From: Methanoregulaceae archaeon UXB-2016
Lineage (GTDB): Archaea > Halobacteriota > Methanomicrobia > Methanomicrobiales > Methanospirillaceae
Direction: 5' to 3'
NCBI GenBank assembly: GCA_004332335.1
Contig: SISS01000044.1
Span: 1 to 52,310, forward strand
Length of the DNA: 52,310 bases
Shown here: in pieces, positions 16,696-25,562 of the stretch
Layout: each line of letters starts with the position of its first letter
How positions within the stretch are numbered: the first letter of the stretch is position 1
Notes under the pieces: model-generated
Seen by the model: the letters and a program-made list of their open reading frames with translations, nothing else
What the model was told of the DNA's origin: nothing
Databases searched by the model: none
Made by a program: the position numbers and the translations under genes

Positions 16696-17733
16696 TTAAG
16701 GTTCGCGGAGATGCGTGCGGCGGGCGGCCTCGCGCCGGACGATCGCGAGCCCCGCTCCGAGCCCGAGGAGGATGTTCAGGTGGTAGACGATCAGGCGCCA
16801 GAGGACGATCAGGACCCCGAGGGCCGAGGACGGGACGAAGAGCCCGTAGAGCGAGGCGGCCGAGGCCTCGGCGATCCCGGCCCCGCCCGGCGTGAACGGC
16901 AGGAGCGCGATCACGTTGACGAGCATCTGGCAGAGGAGCGAGAGGAGCCAGTGCGGCGGCAGGCCGAGCGCGAGGAGCACGAACGAGGCGACCAGGAAGT
17001 CGAGGACCCAGTACCCGGCCGAGCAGAGAAGGGCGAGGGCGAGGTGGAGCCGGCCCTGGCCCGCGAACCGGCGGACCGCGGCGTGGAAGTGGTCGACCTC
17101 ACGGTCGAGCCGGTCCTCGAGCCCCGCGAGCCGGCAGGCGAACCGGCTCGGGAGGGCCCGGCAGAGGGCGCCGCCGATCGTCCGGACGGCGCGCTTGAGC
17201 CTGTCCGGCGACCGGACCGCGAGGAGGAAGAGGCCGAAGAAGGCGAGGACGAGGAGCCCGATCGCGGGCACGAGAGGCCCGCCGTCGACCCCGAGGGAGG
17301 CGAGCTGCCCCCCGAGCAGGACGACCGCGAGCGAGACGGCCGCGAGGAGCAGGAGGAAGTCGAGGAGCCGCTCGGTCACGACCACGGCGGTCGCGTCCCC
17401 GGCGCGGAGGCCGGCCCGGTAGAGCTCGTGGACCCGGACGGGCTCGCCCCCGGCCGAGGAGGGGGTGACCGCGGCTGCAAGGATGTTCGCGAGCACGATC
17501 GAACCGCAGGCGCGGAGCGGCACCCGGTACCCGAGCCCGGCCGAGAGGAGCCGGAGCCGGCCCGTCCAGCAGAGGAGGGCGGCCCCGTGCGAGAGGAGCG
17601 CGACCCCGATCCAGCGCCAGTCGAGCCGGCCGAGGGCCGCGAAGGTCGCCTCGTCCACGGTCAGGGCGAGCACGATCCCGAGCACGAGGGCCGAGAGCGA
17701 GACCGAGACGAAAAGCCAGCCGCGCTGCCGCAT
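16696..17733 (-). CDS. UPF0104 / LPG-synthase-like integral membrane protein
   Basis: 345 residues with about eight membrane helices. The SSAGGEPVRVHELYRAG segment after helix 3 and GGAGIAEASAASLYGLF near the C-terminus (FTPGGAGIAE) are hallmarks of the lysylphosphatidylglycerol synthetase transmembrane family, to which archaeal UPF0104 and AglD-type C-terminal regions belong. There is no C-terminal aminoacyl-transfer domain, so it does not make lysyl-PG alone; a role in lipid-linked sugar transport or flipping is plausible. It sits two bases after the DUF357 gene and before manC, supporting a link with glycan synthesis by context only. Confidence 0.88.
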   Translation of the reverse strand: MRQRGWLFVSVSLSALVLGIVLALTVDEATFAALGRLDWRWIGVALLSHGAALLCWTGRLRLLSAGLGYRVPLRACGSIVLANILAAAVTPSSAGGEPVRVHELYRAGLRAGDATAVVVTERLLDFLLLLAAVSLAVVLLGGQLASLGVDGGPLVPAIGLLVLAFFGLFLLAVRSPDRLKRAVRTIGGALCRALPSRFACRLAGLEDRLDREVDHFHAAVRRFAGQGRLHLALALLCSAGYWVLDFLVASFVLLALGLPPHWLLSLLCQMLVNVIALLPFTPGGAGIAEASAASLYGLFVPSSALGVLIVLWRLIVYHLNILLGLGAGLAIVRREAARRTHLREP

Positions 17734-17734
17734 C

Positions 17735-18298
17735 CTACACCGCGAAGAGGGATCGGTCCCCGGCGATTCCGACGAGCCCGGCCCGGACCCCGGCGTCGAG
17801 CCACCCGTAGCCGTACGAGAGGAGGGCGAGCGCGGCCTCCTGGTCCGAGTCGAGCCGGGCTCCGCCGAGGACCGAGCAGCACCGGGCGACCCGGAGGACG
17901 GCCTCGGCGGCCCCCCGGGCCGGGCTGGCCGGATCGGGCGCGGGCCGGGCCGCGGCGACCGCGCCCTCGAGCATGGCCGCGTACCGCCGGCTCTTCTCGT
18001 CGAGCTGCCCGGCCCGATCGGCCGGGACCACGCCCGTCGGGGGCGGACAGTCGGGCCCTCTCCCCCCCGCGAGGCCGAGCGCCACGGCCGCGTCGAGCCA
18101 GCCCAGCGCGTACGTGACGGCCGCGAGCGCGTTCACCGGGTCGCTCCGCCCGGCAAAGGTCGCGGCGTCGGCACGGTAGGCCCGGACCATCCCCAGGCAG
18201 TCCTCGGCCACAGGCCGGAGGAGCGCGCCCGCGGGCGGGCAGGGGGAGGTCGCGGCCAGCCTGCGGTCGAGGGCCCCGAAGACGGCCTCGAAGGTCAT
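17735..18298 (-). CDS. DUF357-domain protein
   Basis: 187 residues. It appears to hold the DUF357 motif twice: YRADAATFAGRSDPVNALAA with YALGWLDAAVALGL in the first half, and ALALLSYGYGWLDAGVRAGL at the end. The family is archaeal, helical and of unknown function. The ATG at 18298 overlaps the dph5 stop codon (ATGA), so it is co-translated with Dph5, an association that I recall from other archaea and that may point to a link with translation factors. Longer upstream readings in this frame run antisense-like through dph5 and are rejected. Confidence 0.85.
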   Translation of the reverse strand: MTFEAVFGALDRRLAATSPCPPAGALLRPVAEDCLGMVRAYRADAATFAGRSDPVNALAAVTYALGWLDAAVALGLAGGRGPDCPPPTGVVPADRAGQLDEKSRRYAAMLEGAVAAARPAPDPASPARGAAEAVLRVARCCSVLGGARLDSDQEAALALLSYGYGWLDAGVRAGLVGIAGDRSLFAV

Positions 18299-19044
18299 AG
18301 CCGGGCGAAGACGGCGAGGTACTCCTCCTCCATCGGGTGGAGGGGGCCGGGCACGACCAGGATGTGGAGCGGGCCGCCGAACTCGACTGCGCGGAGCTCG
18401 TCGGCCGTGCCGGCCGCAACCACGGGCGCGGGCGAGCCGGCCCGGGCGACCCCGATGTACCGCTCGATCGCGAAGCCGAGGGCCGGGGCCTGCTCCTCGA
18501 GGAGGCCGACCGCCTCGGCGATCCGCATGAACCGGTTCGGCTGGATGTCGAGGTAGACGAGCGTGTGGAGGCCGTCGGCCAGGTTCTGCCGCACCACCAC
18601 GGCGGGCGTGGTCGGGCGCCAGTTCCCGTGCGGAAACGGGAGCGAGCAGGAGCGGCCGAAGCGGTAGTTCTGGAGGCCGGCCAGGCCCGCGACCGCGGTC
18701 GCGATCGAGGCCCCGTGGACGATCCCGGTCGGGATGCCCAGGGCGTGGGCCCGGAGCCGGAGGTCGATGTGCGTGGTCGAGACCATCGGGTCGCCCGGGA
18801 CGCAGAACGCGGCCGTCCCGTCCCGCGCGGCCTCGAGGACCGCGTCCGGCCGGTTCTCGACGTCCTCGCGCCCGAGGACCGTGACCTCCCGCCCCCAGGC
18901 CGCTCCCATCGCGGCCGGGTCGGCCCCCATCAGGACCGAGGTGTAGCCCTCGAGAAAGACCCGGTCCGCCTCCTCGATCACGCGACGGCCCCGGAGCGAG
19001 ACGTCCTCGAGGTCCCAGAGCCCGAGCCCGACGAACCAGAGCAT
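18295..19044 (-). CDS. dph5: diphthine synthase
   Basis: 249 residues, a class III SAM methyltransferase of the tetrapyrrole-methylase fold. It starts MLWFVGLGLWDLEDVSLRG, close to the family form (MLxFIGLGLxDxxDIS), with FLEGYTSVL, VPGDPMVSTTH and HGASIATAVAGLAGLQNYRFG as further family motifs. It trimethylates the modified histidine of elongation factor 2 on the way to diphthamide. The pathway occurs in archaea and eukaryotes, which makes this gene good evidence for an archaeal host. First gene of the dph5-DUF357-UPF0104-manC unit; a weak CCTTATGACC TATA-like element lies about 55 bases upstream. Confidence 0.96.
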   Translation of the reverse strand: MLWFVGLGLWDLEDVSLRGRRVIEEADRVFLEGYTSVLMGADPAAMGAAWGREVTVLGREDVENRPDAVLEAARDGTAAFCVPGDPMVSTTHIDLRLRAHALGIPTGIVHGASIATAVAGLAGLQNYRFGRSCSLPFPHGNWRPTTPAVVVRQNLADGLHTLVYLDIQPNRFMRIAEAVGLLEEQAPALGFAIERYIGVARAGSPAPVVAAGTADELRAVEFGGPLHILVVPGPLHPMEEEYLAVFARL

Positions 19045-19137
19045 TCAGGCCCCCCCCGCGGGGCATAGGGCGATCCGGTTGGTGTTCATTCGCCGAAGCT
19101 CTTGGAGCCGGCGGTCATAAGGGCTTTGGTGGCGCCG

Positions 19138-20994
19138 TCACCCGGCCACGAAGTGGATCAGGGCCCCGATGCCGAGCCCGAGCCCGACCGTGTAGAGCGT
19201 GATCAGGGCCGCGACCCGGCTGCCGAGCTCGCGCCGGAGGACCGCGACCGTCGAGATGCACGGGACGAAGAGGGTCGAGACGATCGCGAAGATGTAGAGC
19301 TGGATCCCGGTCATGACCGTGTCGAGGGATGCCGTGCCCGCGAGCACGACCAGGGTCTCGAAGGCCATCTCCTTTCGGAGGATCCCGAAGAGGAGCGCGG
19401 TCGAGGCGTAGTCCGGCAGGCCCAGGAGGCCCTCCGAGACTGGGGCGAAGGCGGCCTGGAACGCGGCGATCGCCCCGTAGTACCCGAGCAGGCCGAGCAC
19501 GACGCTGCTCACGAGCAGGAGCGGCATCGCGATGTACAGGAACTCCTTGATCCGGAGCCAGGACTTGAGCAGGACCATGTCCGGGCGCGGGCGGCGGAGC
19601 TGCGGCATCTCGAGGACCATGCCGAACTGGGGCCCCGGCGCGACCCGGCTGAGGATCAGGCCCGTCAGGACGATCAGCACGAGCACCACGAGGTAGATCG
19701 AGAAGGCGGCCGCAAGGGAGACGAACGAGGCCACGATCCCCGAGATCACGACCGTCCGGGCCGAGCAGGGGACCATCGTGATCAGGAAGGCCGCGATGAT
19801 CCGTTCGCGCCGGGTCGCGAGGAGGCGGGTGCCCATGAGCGCCGGGACGTTGCAGCCGAACCCGATCACGAGCGGGATGATCGCCTCGCCGTGGAGGCCC
19901 ATCCGGTGCATGGCCCGGTCGGCGAGGAACGCGGCCCGCGACATGTACCCCGAGTCCTCGAGGAGCGCGAGGAGGACATAGAACGTGAAGATGTACGGGA
20001 ACGCGATCCCGAAGCCCGACTGGAGGGCGAGCCCGACGGCCCGCAGGACCTCCTTTGCCAGCGGGTGGAGGTCGAGGGCTGCGATCGGGTTGAGCAGGCC
20101 GAACTCGAAGGCCCGGACGATGTACTCCTCGAGCACGCCGCCCACGAGGAAGACCACGAGGAGCATGGCCATGAGCACCCCGACCAGGATCGGGACGCCC
20201 GGCACGGTCCGGGTGAGGAGGCGGTCGAGGGCCGCCCCCACGCCGACCCCCGCCGAGCGGACGACCTCGTCTGCGATAGTCCCGGCATGGTTGTGCCGGT
20301 TCGTGGTGATGATCTGCCCGGCCGACATCCGGTGCCGGCGCCCGATCTCCTCGCCGACCGCGCCGGCCGCATCGAGGAGATCCGGATCGTCCCCGAGCCC
20401 CTGGAGGGCCTGGAGGGCGATCCGCCGGTCCACCCCGAAGGTCCGCGCGAGCGAGTGGACCGCGGCCTCGACATGATGGTCGTACGGGACCTCGACCGTG
20501 GCGGCCCGGGCCTCGAGCACGGCCGTCGGGAGGATCCGGTCGATCCCCTGCCCGGTCGCGGCGGAGGTCGCGAGCACGGGGATGCCGAGGAGGGCCGCGA
20601 GCCGCTCCGTGTCGACCGCGATCCCGCGGCGGGCGGCCTCGTCGACCATGTTGACGACCGCTGTCATGGGCCGGCCGTACTCGGCGACCTGGAGGAGGAG
20701 GTAGAGGTTCCGTTCGAGCCGGGTCGCGTCCAGGACCGCCACGAGCGCCGTGACCGCATCGTCGTCGATCACCCGCCGGACCAGCGCCTCGGTCTCGGCC
20801 CCGTCCTCGAGCGAGTAGACCCCGGGGAGGTCGAGGACCTCGATCCGCTCGCGCTGAAAGCAGGAGCGGCCCGAGAGGAGGTCGACCGAGGAGCCGGGGT
20901 AGTTGCCGATCTCGACCCCGACCCCGGTCAGGTGGTTGAAGATCAGGGACTTGCCCACGCCGGGGTTCCCGACGAGCGCGATCTTCAGGGGCAT
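19138..20994 (-). CDS. feoB: ferrous iron transporter FeoB
   Basis: 618 residues counted from the ATG at 20994, chosen because G-domain proteins of this family begin a few residues before the P loop (MPLKIALVGNPGVGKS). G motifs: GNPGVGKS, IGNYPGSSVD (switch I), DLPGVYSLE (G3), NMVD (G4) and SAATGQG (G5). The membrane part has two GATE domains with MVPCSARTVVISGIVAS and FGCNVPALMGTRLL, typical of FeoB. It imports Fe(II). The start overlaps the 3' end of the DtxR-FeoA gene by ten bases, so the two are co-translated. 93 bases separate it from dph5. Confidence 0.96.
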   Translation of the reverse strand: MPLKIALVGNPGVGKSLIFNHLTGVGVEIGNYPGSSVDLLSGRSCFQRERIEVLDLPGVYSLEDGAETEALVRRVIDDDAVTALVAVLDATRLERNLYLLLQVAEYGRPMTAVVNMVDEAARRGIAVDTERLAALLGIPVLATSAATGQGIDRILPTAVLEARAATVEVPYDHHVEAAVHSLARTFGVDRRIALQALQGLGDDPDLLDAAGAVGEEIGRRHRMSAGQIITTNRHNHAGTIADEVVRSAGVGVGAALDRLLTRTVPGVPILVGVLMAMLLVVFLVGGVLEEYIVRAFEFGLLNPIAALDLHPLAKEVLRAVGLALQSGFGIAFPYIFTFYVLLALLEDSGYMSRAAFLADRAMHRMGLHGEAIIPLVIGFGCNVPALMGTRLLATRRERIIAAFLITMVPCSARTVVISGIVASFVSLAAAFSIYLVVLVLIVLTGLILSRVAPGPQFGMVLEMPQLRRPRPDMVLLKSWLRIKEFLYIAMPLLLVSSVVLGLLGYYGAIAAFQAAFAPVSEGLLGLPDYASTALLFGILRKEMAFETLVVLAGTASLDTVMTGIQLYIFAIVSTLFVPCISTVAVLRRELGSRVAALITLYTVGLGLGIGALIHFVAG

Positions 20995-21617
20995 GGGGTC
21001 GCGAGCACCGTGGCCGCGCACTCGGGTGAGAGCCCGATCTCACAGCCCTTGACCTCGATCACGACCGCATGGTTCGAGAGCCGGCGGCGGACGACGACCT
21101 CCTCGCCCGGCACGACCCCCATGTCCATGAGCCGTCGGTACCGGCCGCAGGGGCGCACGGCCGTGATGCAGACCCGCTCGCCCTCGCCGTAGTCCAGCAG
21201 GGGGTGCCCCTCCGCCTCCTCCCCGCTCCCCTCGCAGGGGCGTTCGCAGGGGGCCGGGCAGTGGAGGTGGTCGGCGAGGCGCGCGATCGCCTCGTCCGAG
21301 ACCCCGTGCTCGAGCGTGCAGGCCTCGCGGTTCGCGGCCTCGCGGGCCATGCCGAGCTGCTCGAAGAAGCAGGCGAGGGTCCGGTGGTGGCGGGCGATCC
21401 GGCGGGCGATCCGGTGCCCCTCGGGGCTCAGCCGGAACTCCCCCCTGCCGTCACGTTCGAGCCGGCCGTGGACCACGGCTCTGTCCTCGAGCCTGGCCAG
21501 GGCCTCCGGTTCGAGCTCGAGCCGGGCGGCGAGGGCGGCCCGGTCGATCCCGGGGGCCTCGAGGAGGGCCTCCAGCAGGTCCTCCTCGCGATCGGTGGCC
21601 GGCTCGGTCATGATCAT
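20985..21617 (-). CDS. DtxR-type metal-dependent regulator fused to FeoA domain
   Basis: 210 residues. Residues 1-70 form a winged-helix DNA-binding domain (LLEALLEAPGIDRAALAARL, then a wing). Residues about 70-120 are the DtxR dimerisation/metal-binding helices, with HHRTLACFFEQLGM and REACTLEHGVSD, the latter matching the Cys/Glu-His metal ligands of DtxR. A Cys-rich linker (CPAPCERPCEGSG) follows. Residues about 140-208 are a FeoA-like SH3 domain (RRLMDMGVVPGEEVVVRRR). It probably acts both as iron-sensing repressor of this feo operon and as FeoA partner of FeoB. Start Met1 or Met3. It is divergent from polX. Confidence 0.9.
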   Translation of the reverse strand: MIMTEPATDREEDLLEALLEAPGIDRAALAARLELEPEALARLEDRAVVHGRLERDGRGEFRLSPEGHRIARRIARHHRTLACFFEQLGMAREAANREACTLEHGVSDEAIARLADHLHCPAPCERPCEGSGEEAEGHPLLDYGEGERVCITAVRPCGRYRRLMDMGVVPGEEVVVRRRLSNHAVVIEVKGCEIGLSPECAATVLATPCP

Positions 21618-21647
21618 GCTGTTCCACGCGCCGACGGTTATGGCTTG

Positions 21648-21657
21648 TGGACGTCCA
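21648..21657. promoter_or_regulatory. palindrome in the feo/polX divergent region
   Basis: TGGACGTCCA is a perfect 10-bp palindrome about 30 bases before the regulator start and 60 before the polX GTG. It is a candidate operator, for instance for the DtxR-type regulator, but it does not match the longer known DtxR boxes. Confidence 0.3.
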
Positions 21658-21709
21658 TCACGAAGACTGATATGGAGGAATGACGTCGTACACTCAAAGG
21701 TGTGATCAC

Positions 21710-23398
21710 GTGGACTGCACGAACCGTCAGGTCGCCGAGACGCTCCGGCTGATCGGCCAGCTCCATGAGGTCCGGGGCGGCAGCCCGTTCCGGGTCCGGG
21801 CGTTCATGAACGGGGCCGACGCGATCGAGCACCTCTCCCGGCGGGTCTCCGGGCTCACGGTCGACGAGCTGATGGCCCTCGGCGGAGTCGGCGAGCACCT
21901 CGCGGCCGTGGTCCGGGAGATCTGCGAGACCGGGTCCAGCGCCGAGCTCGAGGCGCTCCGGGCCGAGGTGCCGGCCGACCTCCTCGAGCTCCTCCGGGTC
22001 GAGGGGGTCGGGCCGAAGACGGCGGGCCGGCTCTGGCGCGAGCTCGATGTCACCTCGGTCGCCGGGCTGAAGGAGGCCGCGGAGGAGGGGCGGATCCGGC
22101 GGCTGAAGGGGTTCGGGCCGAAACGAGAGGCCGAGCTCCTCCGGGGGGCCGAGCGGTACGCGGGGAGCGACCGGCGGATGACCCGCGCGGCCGCCGACAC
22201 CCTGATCGCGGGTCTTGCCACGGTGCTGACGCCGGGCCGGTACACGGTCGCGGGCTCCTACCGCCGCGGCACGGCGACGATCGGAGACATCGACCTGGTC
22301 AGCTGCGAGCCCCCGTCCGAGGTGAACCCGCGCCTCCGCCTGCTCGCGGACGAGGTGATCGAGGAGGGCGATCGCCGGACCTCGATCCGGTACCGGGGCG
22401 AACGGGTCGACATCCGGTTCACAACCCCGGCCGAGCTCGGGCCGATGCTCCTCTACCTGACCGGCTCGAAGGCCTTCAACATCAAGCTCCGGGATAGGGC
22501 CCTGCTCGAGGGCCTCCGGATCAACGAGTACGGGATCGCGGGCCGGGGCGGCGGGAACCTCACGACCTTTCCGGACGAGGCGGCCATGTTCGCCGAGCTC
22601 GGTCTGCCGTACATCCCGCCCGAGCTCCGCGAGGACCGCGGCGAGATCGAGGCGGCCGAGCACGGAACCCTCCCGATCCTCGTGACCGCCGCCGATCTTC
22701 GCGGCGACCTCCACGTCCACTCGAACTGGTCGGACGGGACCCTCTCCCTCGCCGAGCTCGCAGCCGAGGGGGCGCGCCGGGGGCACGAGTACCTGATCGT
22801 CTCGGACCACTCGGAGACGCTCAAGGTCGCCCACGGCCTCTCGGCGCGCGAGCTCGCCGAGCAGGGGCACACGATCGAGATGATCAACCGCGACTCGCCC
22901 TGCCGGCTGATCGCCGGGGTCGAGGTCGACATCCTCACGGACGGGACCCTCGGCCTCCCGGACCGGGCCCTCGCCGACCTCGAGCTCGTGATCGCCTCGC
23001 TCCACGGCGGCCTCCGCCAGGAGCAGGACCTGGTGACCCGCCGGGTGATCGCCGCGTGCGAGAACGAGCACGTGGACATCATCGGCCATCCGACGGGCCG
23101 GCTGATCGGCCGGCGCGAACCGGCCGCGCTCGACCTCGCCCGCGTGATCGAGGCCGCGGCCGAGCATGGGACCGCGCTCGAGATCAACGCCTCGCCGTAC
23201 CGGCTCGACCTCGAGGACGTCGCGGTCCGGACCGCCCGCGACCGGGGCGTCCGCCTCTCGATCGGGACCGACGCCCACCGTCCCGACGAGCTCGATCAGC
23301 TCCGGCACGGCCTGGCGACCGCACGGCGGGGCTGGTGCGGGCCGGCCGACCTCCTGAACTGCATGCCGCTCGACCGGCTCCTGGAGTGGGCCTCGTGA
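21710..23398 (+). CDS. polX: family X DNA polymerase with PHP domain (PolX)
   Basis: 562 residues from the GTG at 21710. This start gives the short N-terminus usual for PolX and has GGTG six bases upstream; the ATG at 21680 has a GGAGGA directly touching it, which is too close to work. Order: helix-hairpin-helix region (GGVGEHLAAVV, VEGVGPKTAGRL, LKGFGPKREAELL), polymerase palm with GSYRRGTATIGDIDLV (metal Asp pair) and VDIRF, then a PHP domain with GDLHVHSNWSDGTLS, VSDHSE, IGHPTGR and IGTDAHRP. Known PolX enzymes fill gaps in DNA repair and use the PHP part as a 3'-5' exonuclease or phosphatase. All metal ligands I can check are present. Overlaps the next gene by 4 bases (GTGA). Confidence 0.95.
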   Translation: MDCTNRQVAETLRLIGQLHEVRGGSPFRVRAFMNGADAIEHLSRRVSGLTVDELMALGGVGEHLAAVVREICETGSSAELEALRAEVPADLLELLRVEGVGPKTAGRLWRELDVTSVAGLKEAAEEGRIRRLKGFGPKREAELLRGAERYAGSDRRMTRAAADTLIAGLATVLTPGRYTVAGSYRRGTATIGDIDLVSCEPPSEVNPRLRLLADEVIEEGDRRTSIRYRGERVDIRFTTPAELGPMLLYLTGSKAFNIKLRDRALLEGLRINEYGIAGRGGGNLTTFPDEAAMFAELGLPYIPPELREDRGEIEAAEHGTLPILVTAADLRGDLHVHSNWSDGTLSLAELAAEGARRGHEYLIVSDHSETLKVAHGLSARELAEQGHTIEMINRDSPCRLIAGVEVDILTDGTLGLPDRALADLELVIASLHGGLRQEQDLVTRRVIAACENEHVDIIGHPTGRLIGRREPAALDLARVIEAAAEHGTALEINASPYRLDLEDVAVRTARDRGVRLSIGTDAHRPDELDQLRHGLATARRGWCGPADLLNCMPLDRLLEWAS

Positions 23399-23985
23399 TC
23401 CGCCGGCTGTACGAGCGCCACATCGCATCCCAGCTCGTGGAGCTCCCCGACCGGATCTGCGTCCTCCTCTCAGATCAGGACATGAGGGCGGCCCCGGCCC
23501 GGCTCGGTGAGTGCGTCGAGTGGTGCCGGGACGCCAGGATCGCCGGCGTGATCTTCCATATCTCGACCGCGGACCCCGCCTCCCTCGAGCCCTTCATCCC
23601 GGCGATCCGGGAGATCGCCCTCGGGGCCCACCTGACCCTCCACTGCGGCGATCTGACCGAGTCCGCGGGCGAGGGGATGGACGTGACGGTCGCGATCGGC
23701 AAGAGCGGGCGCGAGGAGATCGCCGACTGCATCCGCCGGATGGCCGAGGACGGGGTCGATCCGGCCGGGGTCGACGAACACACGATCGAGGCCTATCTGA
23801 CCTTTCCCTACACCCCCGACCTCGTGATCAAGACCGGCGGCGACCACCTGGCCGACTTTCTGATCTGGCAGTCGGTCTACAGCGAGCTCTTCTTCTCGGA
23901 CGTGAACTGGCCGCTCTTCCGACGGCTCGACCTGCTCCGGGCGCTCCGCGACTACCAGTCGCGCGTGCGGCGGTTCGGCAAGTGA
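23395..23985 (+). CDS. cis-prenyltransferase-like protein lacking the catalytic DGN motif
   Basis: 196 residues, starting at a GTG that overlaps the PolX stop. The N-terminus (RRLYERHIASQLVELPDRI) matches that of the canonical enzyme at 25563-26330, and the C-terminal half keeps the family motif DLVIKTGGDHLADFLIWQ, SELFFSDVNWPLF, and ends RRFGK with the RxG element. In contrast the DGNRR motif that binds diphosphate and holds the essential Asp is replaced by LLSDQDM, aligning Ser with that Asp. It is about 60 residues shorter. This resembles the non-catalytic subunit (Nus1/NgBR-like) of heteromeric cis-prenyltransferases, a type also reported in Methanosarcina. Role as partner of the 25563 gene product is inference. 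Confidence 0.85.
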   Translation: MIRRLYERHIASQLVELPDRICVLLSDQDMRAAPARLGECVEWCRDARIAGVIFHISTADPASLEPFIPAIREIALGAHLTLHCGDLTESAGEGMDVTVAIGKSGREEIADCIRRMAEDGVDPAGVDEHTIEAYLTFPYTPDLVIKTGGDHLADFLIWQSVYSELFFSDVNWPLFRRLDLLRALRDYQSRVRRFGK

Positions 23986-24039
23986 ACGGCCCCGCGGTTC
24001 ACGGCGGGATCCGTTCCGTTCCTCTGTGAAAAGAGTGGG

Positions 24040-25500
24040 TCAGACCTCGACCGAGAGCGCGACGATCCCGCTCGGATCGGTCGTCGAGCCCTGCTTGAGC
24101 ACGGTCCCGTCCCGCTCGACCCGGACCTCGAGCGAGTCCGTGGTCGCCTCGAGCTTCTGGAGGTTCACCGTGACCATCCGGGCCGGACCCGTGATGGCCC
24201 TGGTCTGGGTCCCTCGCCCCGCGACCGGGGTCTCGGTATAGGTCTCGCCCTGCTGCCCGATCGTGCCGGACCAGCCGCCCGTCGAGGCGATCACGACCTG
24301 GATCCCCGGGGCCCCGGAGACGACCGTCGTGGTCGTGCTGACGGCCGGACCCGTAACGGTCGATGTCGGTGCGTTCGTCACGCCGGGCACGGGTATCGAT
24401 GAGGGGCGCGGGGTGGTCGTGGCCCAGGCCCGGACCGCCGGGACGCCCCGGGCGGGCGTCCCGACGGTCCGGACCGGCGAGACCCCGATCGTCTCGTTGC
24501 CCGCTCCGCCCGTCGGCCGGACCGGGGTCGAGACCGTGTGGACGGGCATCCCCGTGAACTTGTTGATCCGGTCGGTTCCCGTCTCGTTCCCTCCGCTACC
24601 GCCGCCGGGCGGGAACATCGCGAAGACGATCAGGGTCAGCAGGATCACGCCTGCGATGGCGAGGATCCACGAGGGCTTGATCGACCGGCCGAGCGCGGCC
24701 GGGTCGAAGAGCGGCCCCCGCGCCTTTGCCGGGGCGCGCCGTCGCCCCTTCCGTCCCTTGATCGCGTTCTCGTCGTAGTCGCGGGGCACGATGATCGGCC
24801 CCTCCTCGGCCCGGGCCTCGCGCGAGGGCGGTGCCGGGCGCGGGGGCTCCGCGGGCAGCACCGGGGACTCGAGCCAGGGGATGATCGAGTCCTCGACGAG
24901 CGGGGCCTCGGCCTGAGCAGGCGCCGGCGGGGCCTCGGCCGGCAGGATCTCCTCCCCTTTTGTCTCGACCGGGGCCGTCTTCGCCGGCCACTCGTCCCGA
25001 ACCCGACCGCGCTCGGCCGGCCCGGGCTGATTCTCGGTCGCCCAGAACTCCTTCGGCGGAACCATGCGAAGGAGCGCGGCCTCGGCGCGGGACCGGGAGG
25101 TCGAGAGCTCCTCGGTCTCGTCCCCCGGCTCCAGCAGCTCGAGCTCCTCGACCGGCTCCGGCACCGTCTCCTCGACCGGGGCCGGAGAAGGGACCGGTGC
25201 GGGGATCGGCGGCTCCGGGGAGAGGGGACTCCCCTGGAATGGAAGCGGGATCGCCTCGCCTGTCTCACGGGCCCGACGCTGCCGGAGTTCGGTCAGGGGG
25301 AGCTGGATCCGCTCGCGCGGACGGTTCGGCCACGCCGAGATCGGGGGGCGGTGTCGTTCGGCCTCGGTGACCGGCGCCTCTGCAGGCGGCGACCGGGTTT
25401 CGCTCCCACTCTCGTCCTCGCGGTGGAGCTGGGCCCCGCAGCGGGAGCAGAACCGGTCGTCCGGGCCTTCGATCGCCGCGCCGCACTGATGGCAGAACAT
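24040..25500 (-). CDS. zinc-ribbon, proline-rich, single-pass membrane protein
   Basis: 486 residues. The N-terminus MFCHQCGAAIEGPDDRFCSRCG is a double-CxxC zinc ribbon. Residues about 30-250 are low-complexity, rich in Pro, Glu and Ala, followed by a basic patch (KGRKGRRR) and one membrane helix (SWILAIAGVILLTLIVFAMF, about 277-297). After a Thr/Pro/Gly-rich segment the last 90 residues look like a beta-sandwich domain (VTVNLQKLEATTDSLEVRV), probably outside the cell. So a cytoplasmic zinc ribbon is tethered to an outer domain. No named family is certain. It has its own TATA-like element (GGTTATTAC) about 35 bases upstream and converges with the cis-prenyltransferase-like gene. Confidence 0.8.
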   Translation of the reverse strand: MFCHQCGAAIEGPDDRFCSRCGAQLHREDESGSETRSPPAEAPVTEAERHRPPISAWPNRPRERIQLPLTELRQRRARETGEAIPLPFQGSPLSPEPPIPAPVPSPAPVEETVPEPVEELELLEPGDETEELSTSRSRAEAALLRMVPPKEFWATENQPGPAERGRVRDEWPAKTAPVETKGEEILPAEAPPAPAQAEAPLVEDSIIPWLESPVLPAEPPRPAPPSREARAEEGPIIVPRDYDENAIKGRKGRRRAPAKARGPLFDPAALGRSIKPSWILAIAGVILLTLIVFAMFPPGGGSGGNETGTDRINKFTGMPVHTVSTPVRPTGGAGNETIGVSPVRTVGTPARGVPAVRAWATTTPRPSSIPVPGVTNAPTSTVTGPAVSTTTTVVSGAPGIQVVIASTGGWSGTIGQQGETYTETPVAGRGTQTRAITGPARMVTVNLQKLEATTDSLEVRVERDGTVLKQGSTTDPSGIVALSVEV

Positions 25501-25562
25501 GTCCGTGTACTACTATTCTGCGCTATCCCCGTAATAACCGTGCCGAATCGGGCCTGTTGCCC

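Noticed and set aside
19102-21192. 696-residue rightward open frame across feoB
   Set aside because: Antisense shadow of FeoB, which has all G motifs on the other strand.
21609-21618. CATGATCATG palindrome as an operator
   Set aside because: It coincides with the start codons of the regulator gene (Met-Ile-Met) and is explained by coding sequence.
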